Shown here one piece after another: positions 8,680-17,978 of a stretch of 51,685 bases of DNA. Positions within the stretch are counted from its first letter, which is position 1. The number at the start of each line of letters is the position of its first letter. The notes below the pieces were generated by a model, which was given only the letters and a program-made list of their open reading frames with translations, did not search any database and had not been told where the DNA came from. The stretch spans positions 1 through 51,685 of the forward strand of contig MNYM01000027.1 of the NCBI GenBank assembly GCA_001873065.1, in the 5' to 3' direction. Both the position numbers and the translations under genes were made by a program. This DNA is from Flavobacteriaceae bacterium CG2_30_31_66. Lineage in GTDB: Bacteria > Bacteroidota > Bacteroidia > Flavobacteriales > Flavobacteriaceae.

Positions 8680-11238
8680 TTAGAATTGTCTTCCAATGAT
8701 AAAATGTGTTTGCCAACCAGATTTTATTGTTTGCCCAGGTAAAGGATCAAATCCGTGAGCGAAGTCGATTCCTAATAACCCAAATGCAGGCATAAATATT
8801 CTTATCCCTAATCCTGCTGAACGTTTCAATTCAAACGGATTAAATGTTTTAAAATTGTCATAAGAATTACCAGCTTCTAAAAATCCTAAGGTATAAATGG
8901 AAGCAGATGGCGCATCAGTAATTGAATAGCGCAATTCTAATTGAAATTTATTGTAAATAGACCCTCCTTCAGCAGAAGAAAGTCTGTTATTTTCATATCC
9001 CCTTAAGCCTACAACTTCTCTTCCATCCAACTGAAAAACTGCAATTCCATCACCACCAACGTAATATCTTTCAAAAGGTGATAAACCAACTTTTGAGTTA
9101 TAGTAGCCTAAATATCCCATTTCAGCATTGGTCATTAATACCAATTTATCAGTAAACGCAGTGTACCATTTTCCTTTGATACTTGCTTTATAATATTCTA
9201 ACCATTTATAATTTTCAGCAATTTTAGCACTTTTTTCATCCGCTGATAAGTTTTCGTCAATGGTATAATTTCTGTTATTAACCAATGAATAAGGGAATGT
9301 TGCTTTCACACCAAACGTAAATTCTGATCCATAAGTTGGAAAAATCAAACTAGGTCCTGCTGAATTTCTACTGATAGTGGCACTGTAAGATAAATTATTC
9401 AAGTTTCCATTGCTCAAGATATTTTGTCCAACCCTAAAACCGTAATTGTTCAAATTAAACGCTTGATAACTGATAGATTGTGAAAGTTGAAAGAAATCAT
9501 CTGGCCATTTTAAACGTTTTCCAAGTCCTACAGAAGCACCAACAATTCCTAAACTTTGACTTCTATCAACATCTCCTGTTTGAAAATTAAACTGATATTG
9601 ATTGGATGAGTATACAGAAAAAGACAATGATTGTGGTTTTTTTCCACCCAACCAAGGTTCAGTAAATGAAAAACTATAGGTATTGAAAGTTCTACTAGAT
9701 TGCAAACGCAAAGACAAACTTTGACCATCACCCATTGGAAGTGGTTTATAAGCATCTTTGTTAATAATATTTCTGATAGAAAAGTTGTTGAAAGATAATC
9801 CTAGTGTACCAATAAATGAGCCTCCACCATAACCACCTTGTAATTCTATTTGACTACCTCCTTTTTCAACTACTGTAAAATCGATATCAGCAGTTTTATT
9901 TTGGTAATCAGGAACTACATCAGGAGAAACATTTTGGTCAAAGAAACCCAATTGCCCAATTTCACGAATTGAACGGATAATGGCACTTCTACTGAATAAA
10001 TCTCCTGGTTTTACGCGCAATTCTCTAAAAATTACGTGGTCATTTGTTTTGTCATTTCCAGTAACGGTTACTTTTCTGATGCGTGCTTTTTCATCTTCAC
10101 GAATTCTGATTTCAACAGTAATTGAGTCATTTTCAACTTTAGTTTCAACAGCATTTACTTGCGAAAACAAGAAACCACTATCTTGATACATGGTTGACAA
10201 ATCGTCAGAAGTTGGTGTTTGGTCTCCTTTTACTCTCTCTTTTAAAACTGCACCATTATACAGGTCTCCTTTTTCAATTCGCAACACAGCACGCAATTGT
10301 TCATCAGTATATTCTTTATTACCTACGAATATGATGTCTGCAAAGCGATATTGTTTTCCTTCTTCTAATTTGATATTTACATTGATGGTATTGTCATCAT
10401 TCCAAGTGATGTTTTCGCTTAAAATTCGTGCATCTCTGAAACCAAGTCTACTATATTTATCTAAGATTTTCTCCAAGTCTTTTTGATAATCTTCTTCGAT
10501 ATATTTTGAAGCTTTCCAAAAACGACCAATCAATTTTTCTTTTGTTTTAGACATTGCTTTGCGGAGTTTTTTACCAGATATTTTTTCATTTCCAGTAAAA
10601 ATGATGTCTTTTATTTTGATTCTTTCTCCTTTATCAATAAAAATATTCATGTTAACGATATTGATATCAGAGGTATCTTTTTGAGTATCAAGAGTTACTT
10701 TTGTTTTTAAGTATCCCTTGTCAGTATATTTTTTCGTGAAGTAATTTTTTGTGGTTACAAGCAAGTTGTCAGTAACCATAGCTCCTAATTTTAACTCGGC
10801 ATCTTTGATAAGTTCTTTTGCTTTTGAATTTTTGATTCCATTGATTTTTACTTCGTTTAATTGAGGCAATTCTTGAACATCAAATTCTAGATATACATTT
10901 TCTCCATCTACTTTTACCAAATACACGTCAACGTTGCTAAATTGCTTGCTTTCGTACAATTTTTTGATAGCACTTGTTAATTTATCACCGGGCAGTTTTA
11001 TTAATTGTCCATTGACAAGTCCTGTAAAGACTTTGACAGTTTCTTCACTAAATTTTTTCAATCCAGTAACAGTAATGCCTCCTAAAATATATTCTTTACC
11101 AATTTCATAAGTAACTTTTTGGTCTTTGATAATAGTATCTTTTTGGACAATAGTAATTGAGTCATTCTTTATTTGTGCAGATGCTCTTAAAGTAAAAATT
11201 AGTGCAAAAAGCACTAATGACGCAGAAGTTAATTTCAT
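8680..11238 (-). CDS. bamA: BamA, outer membrane protein assembly factor
   Basis: 852 residues from the ATG at 11238; this start gives the signal peptide MKLTSASLVLFALIFTLRAS and removes an overlap with uppS. The N-terminal half holds several POTRA repeats (for example YILGGITVTGLKKFSEETVK and RIKIKDIIFTGNEKISGKKL), and the C-terminal half is the 16-strand barrel of the Omp85/D15 surface-antigen family, including LRGYENNRLSS and a closing strand ending in Phe (HFIIGRQF). BamA inserts beta-barrel proteins into the outer membrane and is essential. It stands between uppS (7 bases upstream) and the two skp genes. Confidence 0.96.
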   Translation of the reverse strand: MKLTSASLVLFALIFTLRASAQIKNDSITIVQKDTIIKDQKVTYEIGKEYILGGITVTGLKKFSEETVKVFTGLVNGQLIKLPGDKLTSAIKKLYESKQFSNVDVYLVKVDGENVYLEFDVQELPQLNEVKINGIKNSKAKELIKDAELKLGAMVTDNLLVTTKNYFTKKYTDKGYLKTKVTLDTQKDTSDINIVNMNIFIDKGERIKIKDIIFTGNEKISGKKLRKAMSKTKEKLIGRFWKASKYIEEDYQKDLEKILDKYSRLGFRDARILSENITWNDDNTINVNIKLEEGKQYRFADIIFVGNKEYTDEQLRAVLRIEKGDLYNGAVLKERVKGDQTPTSDDLSTMYQDSGFLFSQVNAVETKVENDSITVEIRIREDEKARIRKVTVTGNDKTNDHVIFRELRVKPGDLFSRSAIIRSIREIGQLGFFDQNVSPDVVPDYQNKTADIDFTVVEKGGSQIELQGGYGGGSFIGTLGLSFNNFSIRNIINKDAYKPLPMGDGQSLSLRLQSSRTFNTYSFSFTEPWLGGKKPQSLSFSVYSSNQYQFNFQTGDVDRSQSLGIVGASVGLGKRLKWPDDFFQLSQSISYQAFNLNNYGFRVGQNILSNGNLNNLSYSATISRNSAGPSLIFPTYGSEFTFGVKATFPYSLVNNRNYTIDENLSADEKSAKIAENYKWLEYYKASIKGKWYTAFTDKLVLMTNAEMGYLGYYNSKVGLSPFERYYVGGDGIAVFQLDGREVVGLRGYENNRLSSAEGGSIYNKFQLELRYSITDAPSASIYTLGFLEAGNSYDNFKTFNPFELKRSAGLGIRIFMPAFGLLGIDFAHGFDPLPGQTIKSGWQTHFIIGRQF

Positions 11239-11245
11239 AAAAAAT

Positions 11246-11989
11246 TTATTCTGTAAGTTGTTCGCTAGTTTTTCCAAATCTTCTCTCTCTATTCTGATAC
11301 TCTATGATGGCGTCATAGAAATGTTCTTGTCTAAAATCTGGCCAAAGTATATCTGTAAAATACAATTCGGCATATGCCATTTGCCACAATAAAAAATTAC
11401 TAATGCGTTGTTCTCCACTAGTTCTTATCATTAAGTCAACATAGGGCAAATTAAATGTATATAAATGGTTATTTATAGTATTTTCATCAATTTTTTCTAA
11501 ATCAAGCTCTTTATTAACAACTTTTTTAGAAATATTTTTAACGGCATTCACTATTTCTTCTCTTGAACCATAGCTTAAAGCGAAAGTTAAAATGATTTTG
11601 GTATTATTTTTAGTCTCTGAAATAACGTCATTTAAAACTTTTTGTGCTTTGTAAGGTAAACTTTCAATACATCCAATTGAGTTTACTTTTACACCATTTT
11701 TCATAAAATCTGGCAATTCTTTTTTTAAAGAATTAATCAGTAAACTCATCAAAGCATCTATTTCCATTTTTGGTCTTTTCCAATTTTCAGTTGAAAAAGC
11801 ATATAAAGTTATTGCTTCAACGCCAACTTGTGAGGCTGCTTCTACAGATTCTCTCACTGCAGTCAAAGCATTTCTGTGGCCGAAAATACGATTCATTCCT
11901 TTACTTTTTGCCCATCTTCCATTTCCATCCATAATAATGGCAACGTGATGTGGCACTTTTTGTAAATCGATAAGTAGTTTTTTATCCAT
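11246..11989 (-). CDS. uppS: Isoprenyl transferase (undecaprenyl diphosphate synthase)
   Basis: 247 residues from the ATG at 11989 (MDKKLLIDLQ); the longer open frame would run into the porG-like gene. The cis-prenyltransferase signature HVAIIMDGNGRWAKSKG with catalytic D21, the segment ITLYAFSTENWKRP, and the C-terminal RTSGEQRISNFLLWQMAYAE are complete. The enzyme makes the C55 lipid carrier for peptidoglycan and other envelope glycans from farnesyl and isopentenyl diphosphate in the cytoplasm. It sits 4 bases after the porG-like gene and 7 bases before bamA, so it is surely co-transcribed with them. Confidence 0.96.
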   Translation of the reverse strand: MDKKLLIDLQKVPHHVAIIMDGNGRWAKSKGMNRIFGHRNALTAVRESVEAASQVGVEAITLYAFSTENWKRPKMEIDALMSLLINSLKKELPDFMKNGVKVNSIGCIESLPYKAQKVLNDVISETKNNTKIILTFALSYGSREEIVNAVKNISKKVVNKELDLEKIDENTINNHLYTFNLPYVDLMIRTSGEQRISNFLLWQMAYAELYFTDILWPDFRQEHFYDAIIEYQNRERRFGKTSEQLTE

Positions 11990-11993
11990 AGAC

Positions 11994-12671
11994 TTACATT
12001 CCTTTTGTGTAACAAGCTGGTCTGCCAAAAGTGTAGAGTAATGAAACTCCTGTAAAAATGTACCAATCACTATTTGTACCTCCAATATCCAATCTTGGGA
12101 TTTTTGAAGAAGTATAATCTAAATCGTCATTGAAAGTGTATCTAAATTTTGTTTCAAAAGCAATTGCCAATTTACCAACCAATTTTGATTTAATTCCCAA
12201 TCCAAATGGTATTGCAAAAGCATTTTTTGATTTGTATAAAAACTGATTTGGAGTTGGTTCACTTACAATATAATTATAATTAAATGCTGCTAATTCAAGA
12301 AGAATATAAGGTGTCCAAGTTTTGTCATCAGATGACAAATCATATTCGTAAAAGTTATATTCAAGTCCTACTGCCAATTCGTGTATCGTATTTTTAAATT
12401 CTAAACCTCTTGCTCTTTTTAAATCAGTATCTGCATCTAAATCACTTGCTTGAATTGGCAAGTAACTGTAGGTTGCTCTAAGCGCAATTTTTGGATTCCA
12501 ATTGTATTTAAAAACAAGACCACCAGCTATTTTGTTGGGGTAAATATAACTTGTTCTTCCAATATCTCCAACATAATTTGAGCCCCCAATAGCAATACCA
12601 GCTTCATACACTTGTCCGTGTAAAATGCTAGAAAAAATTAGTAAACTAAATAAAATTATACTGTTTTTCAT
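11994..12671 (-). CDS. porG: DUF6089 outer-membrane beta-barrel protein, PorG-like
   Basis: 225 residues from the ATG at 12671, chosen because MKNSIILFSLLIFSSILHGQ is a signal peptide. The mature protein begins VYEAGIAIGGSNYVGDIGR and is a run of amphipathic strands, consistent with a small beta barrel. The order porG, uppS, bamA, ompH, ompH matches the arrangement known around the type IX secretion gene porG of Porphyromonas gingivalis. PorG is an outer-membrane component of the type IX machine linked to the PorK/N ring. The name rests on this gene order and on the family, not on an alignment. Confidence 0.75.
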   Translation of the reverse strand: MKNSIILFSLLIFSSILHGQVYEAGIAIGGSNYVGDIGRTSYIYPNKIAGGLVFKYNWNPKIALRATYSYLPIQASDLDADTDLKRARGLEFKNTIHELAVGLEYNFYEYDLSSDDKTWTPYILLELAAFNYNYIVSEPTPNQFLYKSKNAFAIPFGLGIKSKLVGKLAIAFETKFRYTFNDDLDYTSSKIPRLDIGGTNSDWYIFTGVSLLYTFGRPACYTKGM

Positions 12672-12775
12672 CTTTAAAAATGCCCGCAAATATAGGTATT
12701 TCAATTTGCTTTATAAAGTTAATATTAGTCTTTTTTGAATAACTACTATTTTGGGTTTTTATTGTAGATTGATGC

Positions 12776-13675
12776 TCAAAGGTGGGTTTCATTTCTTGTG
12801 TCTTCTCCCCACAATAATTTGGTACGCAAGGTTTGTAAAAAAGATTGATTATTAGGTATAATCGTTTTGATGGTAAATGGTGCCTTTTCAATAAAAATCT
12901 CGGTATTTTTAGGGACAGTTGTGATGCGTGAATCTAAAGAAATTAAAAAATCTTTCTCACGTGAATCAATACTCAATTGAATGTTTGTTTCATCACTAAT
13001 AACCATAGGTCTTGCATTCAAATTGTGAGGTGCAATGGGCGTAATGACAAGGTTTTTAGAATCAGGAGAAATTACAGGGCCATTGCAACTCAAAGAATAT
13101 CCTGTTGATCCTGTTGGGGTTGCGATAATCAAACCGTCAGCCCAATAATTGGTTAAATACTCAAAGTTTAAACTTGTTTTAATACCAATCATTGAAGTGG
13201 TATTTTTTCGTGCAATGGTAATTTCGTTTAAGGCGAAATTAAGCTCCGAAAATTCATCCGTTTGTGGAGTTATTTTTACTGATAAAACTGTTCGCTCTTG
13301 AATTCGATATTCGCCTTTTATCACAAGGTCAATACTTTCTTTGATGGTATCTTTATTGATGGTTGCCAAGAAACCCAATCTTCCAGTATTGATTCCCAAA
13401 ATGGGAATATTTAGATTCCGAATATAGGTCACTGCCCTTAAAATGGTGCCATCTCCACCCAAAGTAAACATCACATCAAAAGTGCTATTCAAGTCATCAA
13501 AATTTGTAAATGTTTCATAATCCTTTTCTAAAACATTCTCTTTTTTAAGAAGTTCGTAAAATTTTTTTTCTATGAAACAATTACTTCCATTTTCATTGAG
13601 AATTTGAAGCAAAATTTGAATTTCCTTTTCAGCTGAAATAGAGTAAGATTGACCGTAAATAGCTACTTTTTTCAT
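12776..13675 (-). CDS. nadK: NAD kinase
   Basis: 299 residues from the ATG at 13675; a GTG one codon upstream is also possible. It phosphorylates NAD to NADP in the cytoplasm. Visible motifs are TLGGDGTILR (the GGDG diacylglycerol-kinase-like loop, about residues 72-81), NTGRLGFLA, and GSTGYSLSCNGPVISP. The start codon shares one base with the stop of the CBS gene (TGATG), implying translational coupling. It leads into the porG/uppS/bamA series after about 100 bases. Confidence 0.96.
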   Translation of the reverse strand: MKKVAIYGQSYSISAEKEIQILLQILNENGSNCFIEKKFYELLKKENVLEKDYETFTNFDDLNSTFDVMFTLGGDGTILRAVTYIRNLNIPILGINTGRLGFLATINKDTIKESIDLVIKGEYRIQERTVLSVKITPQTDEFSELNFALNEITIARKNTTSMIGIKTSLNFEYLTNYWADGLIIATPTGSTGYSLSCNGPVISPDSKNLVITPIAPHNLNARPMVISDETNIQLSIDSREKDFLISLDSRITTVPKNTEIFIEKAPFTIKTIIPNNQSFLQTLRTKLLWGEDTRNETHL

Positions 13676-14334
13676 CACATTTCAAGATATTTTTGAAGAT
13701 ATTCTGACCTGTTTTTTAAATCTTCCAGATAAATATCGTTTTCATGAGTAGAAACTATTTCATAGTTATACCTTCGAAATGTGTGCATAATCTCATTGAG
13801 GTCATCAGAAATTATTTTTAAAGTAATTTGAACAAATTCGTTTGTCTTTTTTGAAACATAAGCACCTAAAAGTCTCCCGCCATTAGATTCTACAATTTGC
13901 GAAACCTCACACATAGAATAGTCATTTTCTGGTTTTTTGATAATCAAAGTTTCACTTTCTTCAATCATAAAAGGACTTGTAGAAAAAACGTCTAACACAT
14001 CACGCAAATCATAATACCCAATATAATTTTTTTCTTCATTCAAAACAGGAATGATATTGGTATCATTATCAGCAAAAATTTTGAACAATTCTAAAACAGT
14101 TGCTTTTTCATCTGCAAAAAAAGAATTTAACAAATGCACATAAGCCACCAATTCTTCTTTTTTAAAATCTATATTTTGAATGTCATATTCAGCAAATGAA
14201 CCCAATAATTTGCCATTTTCCGTCACAGGGAAGTGGGTAATTGGATGATTTTTAAATAACTCTTGAGCAAATTTAATACTGCTATTCAAACGCAATGGTT
14301 CAATCTCTTTTAGTATGTAATCGGTTATGTTCAT
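13675..14334 (-). CDS. CBS domain-containing protein
   Basis: 219 residues. Two CBS motifs are visible: the first about 20-60 (FAQELFKNHPITHFPVTENG) and the second about 75-130 (TVLELFKIFADNDTNIIPVL). A C-terminal ACT-like stretch of about 80 residues follows (NGGRLLGAYVSKKTNEFVQI). CBS pairs bind adenosine nucleotides or similar ligands and act as sensors. No transporter or enzyme domain is fused. In Flavobacteriia this gene commonly precedes nadK, to which it is translationally coupled here, so a link to nucleotide or NAD level is possible but unproven. The gene lies divergent to pdxJ. Confidence 0.85.
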   Translation of the reverse strand: MNITDYILKEIEPLRLNSSIKFAQELFKNHPITHFPVTENGKLLGSFAEYDIQNIDFKKEELVAYVHLLNSFFADEKATVLELFKIFADNDTNIIPVLNEEKNYIGYYDLRDVLDVFSTSPFMIEESETLIIKKPENDYSMCEVSQIVESNGGRLLGAYVSKKTNEFVQITLKIISDDLNEIMHTFRRYNYEIVSTHENDIYLEDLKNRSEYLQKYLEM

Positions 14335-14369
14335 TTTTTACGAAGATAGGATAAAATGATTTAATGAGT

Positions 14370-14377
14370 TATCTTTG
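14370..14377 (+). promoter_or_regulatory. -7 promoter box for pdxJ
   Basis: TATCTTTG fits TAnnTTTG and lies 18 bases before the pdxJ start, in the 61-base gap between divergent genes. No clear -33 element is seen. Confidence 0.5.
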
Positions 14378-14395
14378 CATGCTAAATTTTAGTTA

Positions 14396-15109
14396 ATGAC
14401 AAATTTAAGTGTGAATATCAACAAAATTGCAACTTTGCGCAATTCTAGAGGTGGAAATATCCCCAATTTATTGAATGTTGCGCAAGATATTGAACGTTTT
14501 GGAGCGCAAGGAATCACCATTCATCCAAGGCCTGATGAACGACATATTCGGTATCAAGATGCTAGAGATTTAAAAAATATTGTGACAACCGAATTTAACA
14601 TTGAAGGAAATCCTGTAAAATCTTTTATGGATTTGGTGCTCGAAATAAAACCAACCCAAGTTACTTTAGTGCCTGATGCTGATGATGCAATCACTTCAAC
14701 GGCCGGTTGGAATACCATAAAACACCACTCTTTTTTGAAAGAAGTGATTCAAGAATTGCATCAAAATCGCATTAGAACTTCTATTTTTATTGATACAAAT
14801 GCTTCATTCATTGAAGCTGCTGCAAAAATTGGAACTGACCGAGTTGAATTATATACTGAACATTTTGCAGCTGAATTTGAAAAAGGAAATAAAGAAGCTG
14901 TAAAACCTTATACTGAAGCGGCAATTTTGGCGCATAAATTAGGATTGGGAATCAATGCAGGTCATGATTTAAACTTGAAAAATATTGAGTTTTTCAAACA
15001 AAATATTCCGAATTTAGACGAAGTTTCTATTGGTCACGCATTGATTGCTGAGAGTTTGTATTTGGGGTTTGAAAATGTTATTAATATGTATATTTACAGA
15101 CTGCAATAA
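14396..15109 (+). CDS. pdxJ: Pyridoxine 5'-phosphate synthase
   Basis: 237 residues, standard length. It condenses 1-deoxyxylulose 5-phosphate with 3-amino-1-hydroxyacetone phosphate to form pyridoxine phosphate (vitamin B6). Seen motifs are [18 protein letters not shown] at the N-terminus, [19 protein letters not shown], and [14 protein letters not shown], with [11 protein letters not shown] near the C-terminus, all typical of the PdxJ barrel. An alpha/beta hydrolase gene starts one base after its stop codon, so the two form an operon. Confidence 0.97.
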   Translation: MTNLSVNINKIATLRNSRGGNIPNLLNVAQDIERFGAQGITIHPRPDERHIRYQDARDLKNIVTTEFNIEGNPVKSFMDLVLEIKPTQVTLVPDADDAITSTAGWNTIKHHSFLKEVIQELHQNRIRTSIFIDTNASFIEAAAKIGTDRVELYTEHFAAEFEKGNKEAVKPYTEAAILAHKLGLGINAGHDLNLKNIEFFKQNIPNLDEVSIGHALIAESLYLGFENVINMYIYRLQ

Positions 15110-15110
15110 C

Positions 15111-15878
15111 ATGGAAATTTTATATTCAAATATTTCTGGAATTGGAAACCCATTACTCATTTTACATGGTTATTTTGGTATGGGTGATAATTGGAAAAGT
15201 ATTGGAAATCAAATATCTAAAGATTTTGAGGTGCATTTAATCGACCAAAGAAATCATGGACGAAGTTTTCATTCTGAGGCATTTTCTTATGAATTGATGG
15301 TCGAAGATTTATACAACTATATACAGCATTATCAACTAAAAAAAGTTTTTTTGATGGGCCATTCTATGGGCGGAAAAACGGCAATGTTATTTGCAGTTAC
15401 CTATCCTGAATTGATTGAAAAATTAATTATTGTTGATATTTCCCCAAGAGCTTATGCGCCTCATCATCAAGAAATTTTAGCGGCTTTAAATTCGGTTGAT
15501 TTCAATATTCATAATTCAAGAAATTTGGTTGATGAGCAACTTGAAAAATTAATTCCCGAGTTTGGTGTTCGTCAATTTTTAATGAAAAATATTTTTTGGA
15601 AAGAAAAAGAGGTTTTGGCATTTAGATTCAATTTAGATTCGCTCACTAAAAACAATCAATTAATTGGAAAAGCATTGCCAATTGATACCAAATTCGAAAA
15701 AAAAACCTTGTTTTTAAAAGGAGAAAAATCAGGATATATTACTGAAGATGAAGCGCTAATTATCAATGTACATTTTCCCGAAAGTAAAATTGTAACCATC
15801 AAAAATGCAGGTCATTGGTTGCATGCCGAAAATCCAACACAGTTTTATAAAGAGGTTTTTGAGTTTTTAAAAATGTAA
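15111..15878 (+). CDS. Alpha/beta fold hydrolase (YbfF-like esterase)
   Basis: 255 residues from the ATG at 15111, one base after pdxJ; an upstream reading frame inside pdxJ is not needed. It has the oxyanion-hole region LLILHGYFGMGDNW, the nucleophile elbow GHSMGG with S85, and the catalytic histidine in AGHWLHAENP near the end. There is no signal peptide, so it is cytoplasmic. The size and the RNHGRS motif resemble short acyl esterases of the YbfF group. The substrate is unknown and co-transcription with pdxJ does not by itself point to B6 metabolism. Confidence 0.88.
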   Translation: MEILYSNISGIGNPLLILHGYFGMGDNWKSIGNQISKDFEVHLIDQRNHGRSFHSEAFSYELMVEDLYNYIQHYQLKKVFLMGHSMGGKTAMLFAVTYPELIEKLIIVDISPRAYAPHHQEILAALNSVDFNIHNSRNLVDEQLEKLIPEFGVRQFLMKNIFWKEKEVLAFRFNLDSLTKNNQLIGKALPIDTKFEKKTLFLKGEKSGYITEDEALIINVHFPESKIVTIKNAGHWLHAENPTQFYKEVFEFLKM

Positions 15879-15901
15879 ATTTATTTAAAAGTTTTTTTGG
15901 T

Positions 15902-16759
15902 TTAATGTATGTGTTTTGGTTCCCAAATCAACCTTAAAAACGTGCTCAATCGTTCATTTTCTCTGTTGATTGGAATACCTGTAACAATTCCAATCAATAA
16001 ATTTTCTGCAATTCCTACTCTCATTTGAGGTCTTAAAGTCATTTCAAAGTTTTTTCTCTCAATAGTTTTATTAATTTCAACGCCAATAAAGTTTCTTGTC
16101 CCAGGAATCATATAATGAAAACTGGTATTGATATCAAAAAGAGTATGAAAATTATTGGTGTTAAAATTCTGTTCAATTCTTGGTCCCGTATAAATTAATG
16201 AATGAAAATTTGTACCCCAACGTTTTGCAATCACCAAAAAAGGATTGTACACATTTCCTCTAATAAATGGTTTTCCAAAATTGCTAAAATCAGACAATTC
16301 AAATTCGTTGATATAGCCAATTGCCATGGATGTTGCCATTTTTTCATTCACAAAAAACGACCACTGAACAGCAAGTTTGATGCTATTTAGTTGATTTGAT
16401 GGCACAGACTCTAAGGATGTTTTACTGATAGGGGAATAAAAAGTAAAAGGCAATTCAACCTCTAAACCAAGTCTGTCAATTGGCGCCCATTCATATTCTA
16501 TCAATGCTTCATAGGAATCAAATTTTAAATTATCAGTCAATCCCAATCCAATATTCCATTCTTTTTCGCCTTTTCTTGCACCCAAATCACGAATTAAATC
16601 GATATAAAGTGGTTCAGCATGCAGCACTTTGTCGGGATTTTTATGATTTTCAACTTGATGAATGTACAAGCTGTCTTTTTCTGAATTGGTAATTTGTGCG
16701 TTGTTATATTTTGATAATGCTAGCATCATAAGTAGCATTAATGATTTTTTTAGATTCAT
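15902..16759 (-). CDS. Outer-membrane-type protein of unknown function (HAEPLYIDLIRDLGARKGE family)
   Basis: 285 residues. Signal peptide about 1-21 (MNLKKSLMLLMMLALSKYNNAQ), then a strongly conserved-looking N-terminal motif HAEPLYIDLIRDLGARKGEK (about 47-66). The rest alternates in a way that suggests amphipathic strands, for example YEWAPIDRLGLEVELPFTFY and LRPQMRVGIAENLLIGIVTG, ending WEPKHIH, so an outer-membrane barrel is likely. I cannot name a function. It follows a small membrane-anchored gene (17226-16840) on the same strand. Confidence 0.75.
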   Translation of the reverse strand: MNLKKSLMLLMMLALSKYNNAQITNSEKDSLYIHQVENHKNPDKVLHAEPLYIDLIRDLGARKGEKEWNIGLGLTDNLKFDSYEALIEYEWAPIDRLGLEVELPFTFYSPISKTSLESVPSNQLNSIKLAVQWSFFVNEKMATSMAIGYINEFELSDFSNFGKPFIRGNVYNPFLVIAKRWGTNFHSLIYTGPRIEQNFNTNNFHTLFDINTSFHYMIPGTRNFIGVEINKTIERKNFEMTLRPQMRVGIAENLLIGIVTGIPINRENERLSTFLRLIWEPKHIH

Positions 16760-16839
16760 TTTTGAGTTATTTTTTGGTTAATAAAAGTTTTCTACTAGGG
16801 TTGTTTCGTAGAAGTTTGTTAATTATTTAAAAAAATAAT

Positions 16840-17226
16840 TCAAATTTTTGGTGGAGGAGTGTCAAGCAAATGACGACCTTTTTCTATAAAAGAAGATTGG
16901 TTTGCAAAGAGCTGATTGTTTTTTTTAATAAATGTTTTTTTATTCTTGAAATCAATTTTTTCGTGAATAATGAAGTCAATTTTAGTATTTTTTTTCAACG
17001 TATGATCTTCTTTTTCGGCATCATCAAATTCTTCAAAAGCGTTTTCAAAGCCGAGAATTTTTTCAACAACCAACTCAATAATGGTTTCTTGGTCATTAAA
17101 AAAAACGTCTTCAATCATAAATTCATGATTGATATCATCAGTATCAATACTTACATTCAATAAATACAATCCCATAAATCCCCAAAGGATTTTTGAAAAA
17201 ATACTATTTCTTATGAGAAAAAACAT
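16840..17226 (-). CDS. Small membrane-anchored or exported protein of unknown function
   Basis: 128 residues. One hydrophobic segment near the N-terminus (about 8-25, IFSKILWGFMGLYLLNVSI) is followed by an acidic stretch (about 27-75, with FNDQETIIELVVEKILGF) and then a basic tail ending TPPPKI. The N-terminal segment could be an anchor or an uncleaved signal. The acidic then basic pattern suggests a protein-binding rather than an enzymatic role. It is the first gene of a two-gene leftward unit with the outer-membrane-type protein at 15902-16759. No family is recognised with confidence. Confidence 0.65.
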   Translation of the reverse strand: MFFLIRNSIFSKILWGFMGLYLLNVSIDTDDINHEFMIEDVFFNDQETIIELVVEKILGFENAFEEFDDAEKEDHTLKKNTKIDFIIHEKIDFKNKKTFIKKNNQLFANQSSFIEKGRHLLDTPPPKI

Positions 17227-17363
17227 GCCACAAAAATAGTTTTTTTTAAAAAATAAAATGTTTAAAAAACCTTAAAAATTATTTTACTATTTAGTTGAAT
17301 TTAATAAAAATCAGTTTTGGCACTCTAAATTGGTAATCCTTTTTAAATTAGCTCTTCAAATAT

Positions 17364-17371
17364 TATCTTTG
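17364..17371 (+). promoter_or_regulatory. -7 promoter box for the MazG-like operon
   Basis: TATCTTTG fits TAnnTTTG and lies 29 bases before the ATG of the MazG-like gene. The -33 element is not clear. Confidence 0.45.
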
Positions 17372-17400
17372 TAGCTTTAAAAAATGAAAATTTAAGAAAA

Positions 17401-17730
17401 ATGAACCTACAAAACGCACAGCAACAAGTAAACGAATGGATTCAAAATCACGGAGTTCGTTATTTTAATGAATTGACAAATATGGCGCAATTAACCGAAG
17501 AAGTTGGCGAAGTTGCTAGAATTATTGCAAGACGTTATGGTGAGCAAAGTGAAAAAGAGTCAGACAAAAACAAAGATTTGGGTGAAGAATTGGCAGACGT
17601 TGTTTTTGTAGTTTTGTGTTTGGCAAACCAAACTGGCGTGAATTTGCAGGAGGCTTTTGAAAAAAAATTAGATTTAAAAACAAAACGTGATCACGATCGT
17701 CATCAAAACAATCTAAAATTACAACCATGA
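17401..17730 (+). CDS. MazG-like nucleotide pyrophosphohydrolase
   Basis: 109 residues, the size of single-domain MazG-like enzymes. The metal-binding pattern is visible as LTEEVGEVARII (EExxE) followed by GEELADVVFVV (EExxD). Such enzymes hydrolyse NTPs or dNTPs to monophosphates and diphosphate, often as house-cleaning activity. There is no signal peptide. The last four bases overlap the start of the next small gene (ATGA), so the two are translationally coupled. Confidence 0.9.
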   Translation: MNLQNAQQQVNEWIQNHGVRYFNELTNMAQLTEEVGEVARIIARRYGEQSEKESDKNKDLGEELADVVFVVLCLANQTGVNLQEAFEKKLDLKTKRDHDRHQNNLKLQP

Positions 17731-17978
17731 GTTTTTTAAAAAAATTACAACAACGCAAATTTTGGTCAAGTTTCTTTAAAATTGCCATTCCTTTTTTTAT
17801 AATCGTAACTATTTTTTCATTGGCTTTAAATAGTTGGAGTGATATTTTTGCTGGAGATTTCGCAAAAGTTGCAGAAACTAATTTTAATAACGGAAAATGG
17901 CAAGTTTTTTTTGGGTATAAAATTGTGTTAAGTTTTTTTTATGGATTGTATGTTACCAATAAAAACATGAAATCATGA
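17727..17978 (+). CDS. Small membrane protein of unknown function
   Basis: 83 residues. A basic N-terminus (MSFLKKLQQRKFW) leads to a strong transmembrane segment (about 17-38, FFKIAIPFFIIVTIFSLALN) and a weaker second one near the C-terminus (YKIVLSFFYGLYVT). The start overlaps the stop of the MazG-like gene (ATGA) and its own stop overlaps the start of the next gene in the same way. The double coupling argues that it is real although short. Function unknown. Confidence 0.7.
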   Translation: MSFLKKLQQRKFWSSFFKIAIPFFIIVTIFSLALNSWSDIFAGDFAKVAETNFNNGKWQVFFGYKIVLSFFYGLYVTNKNMKS

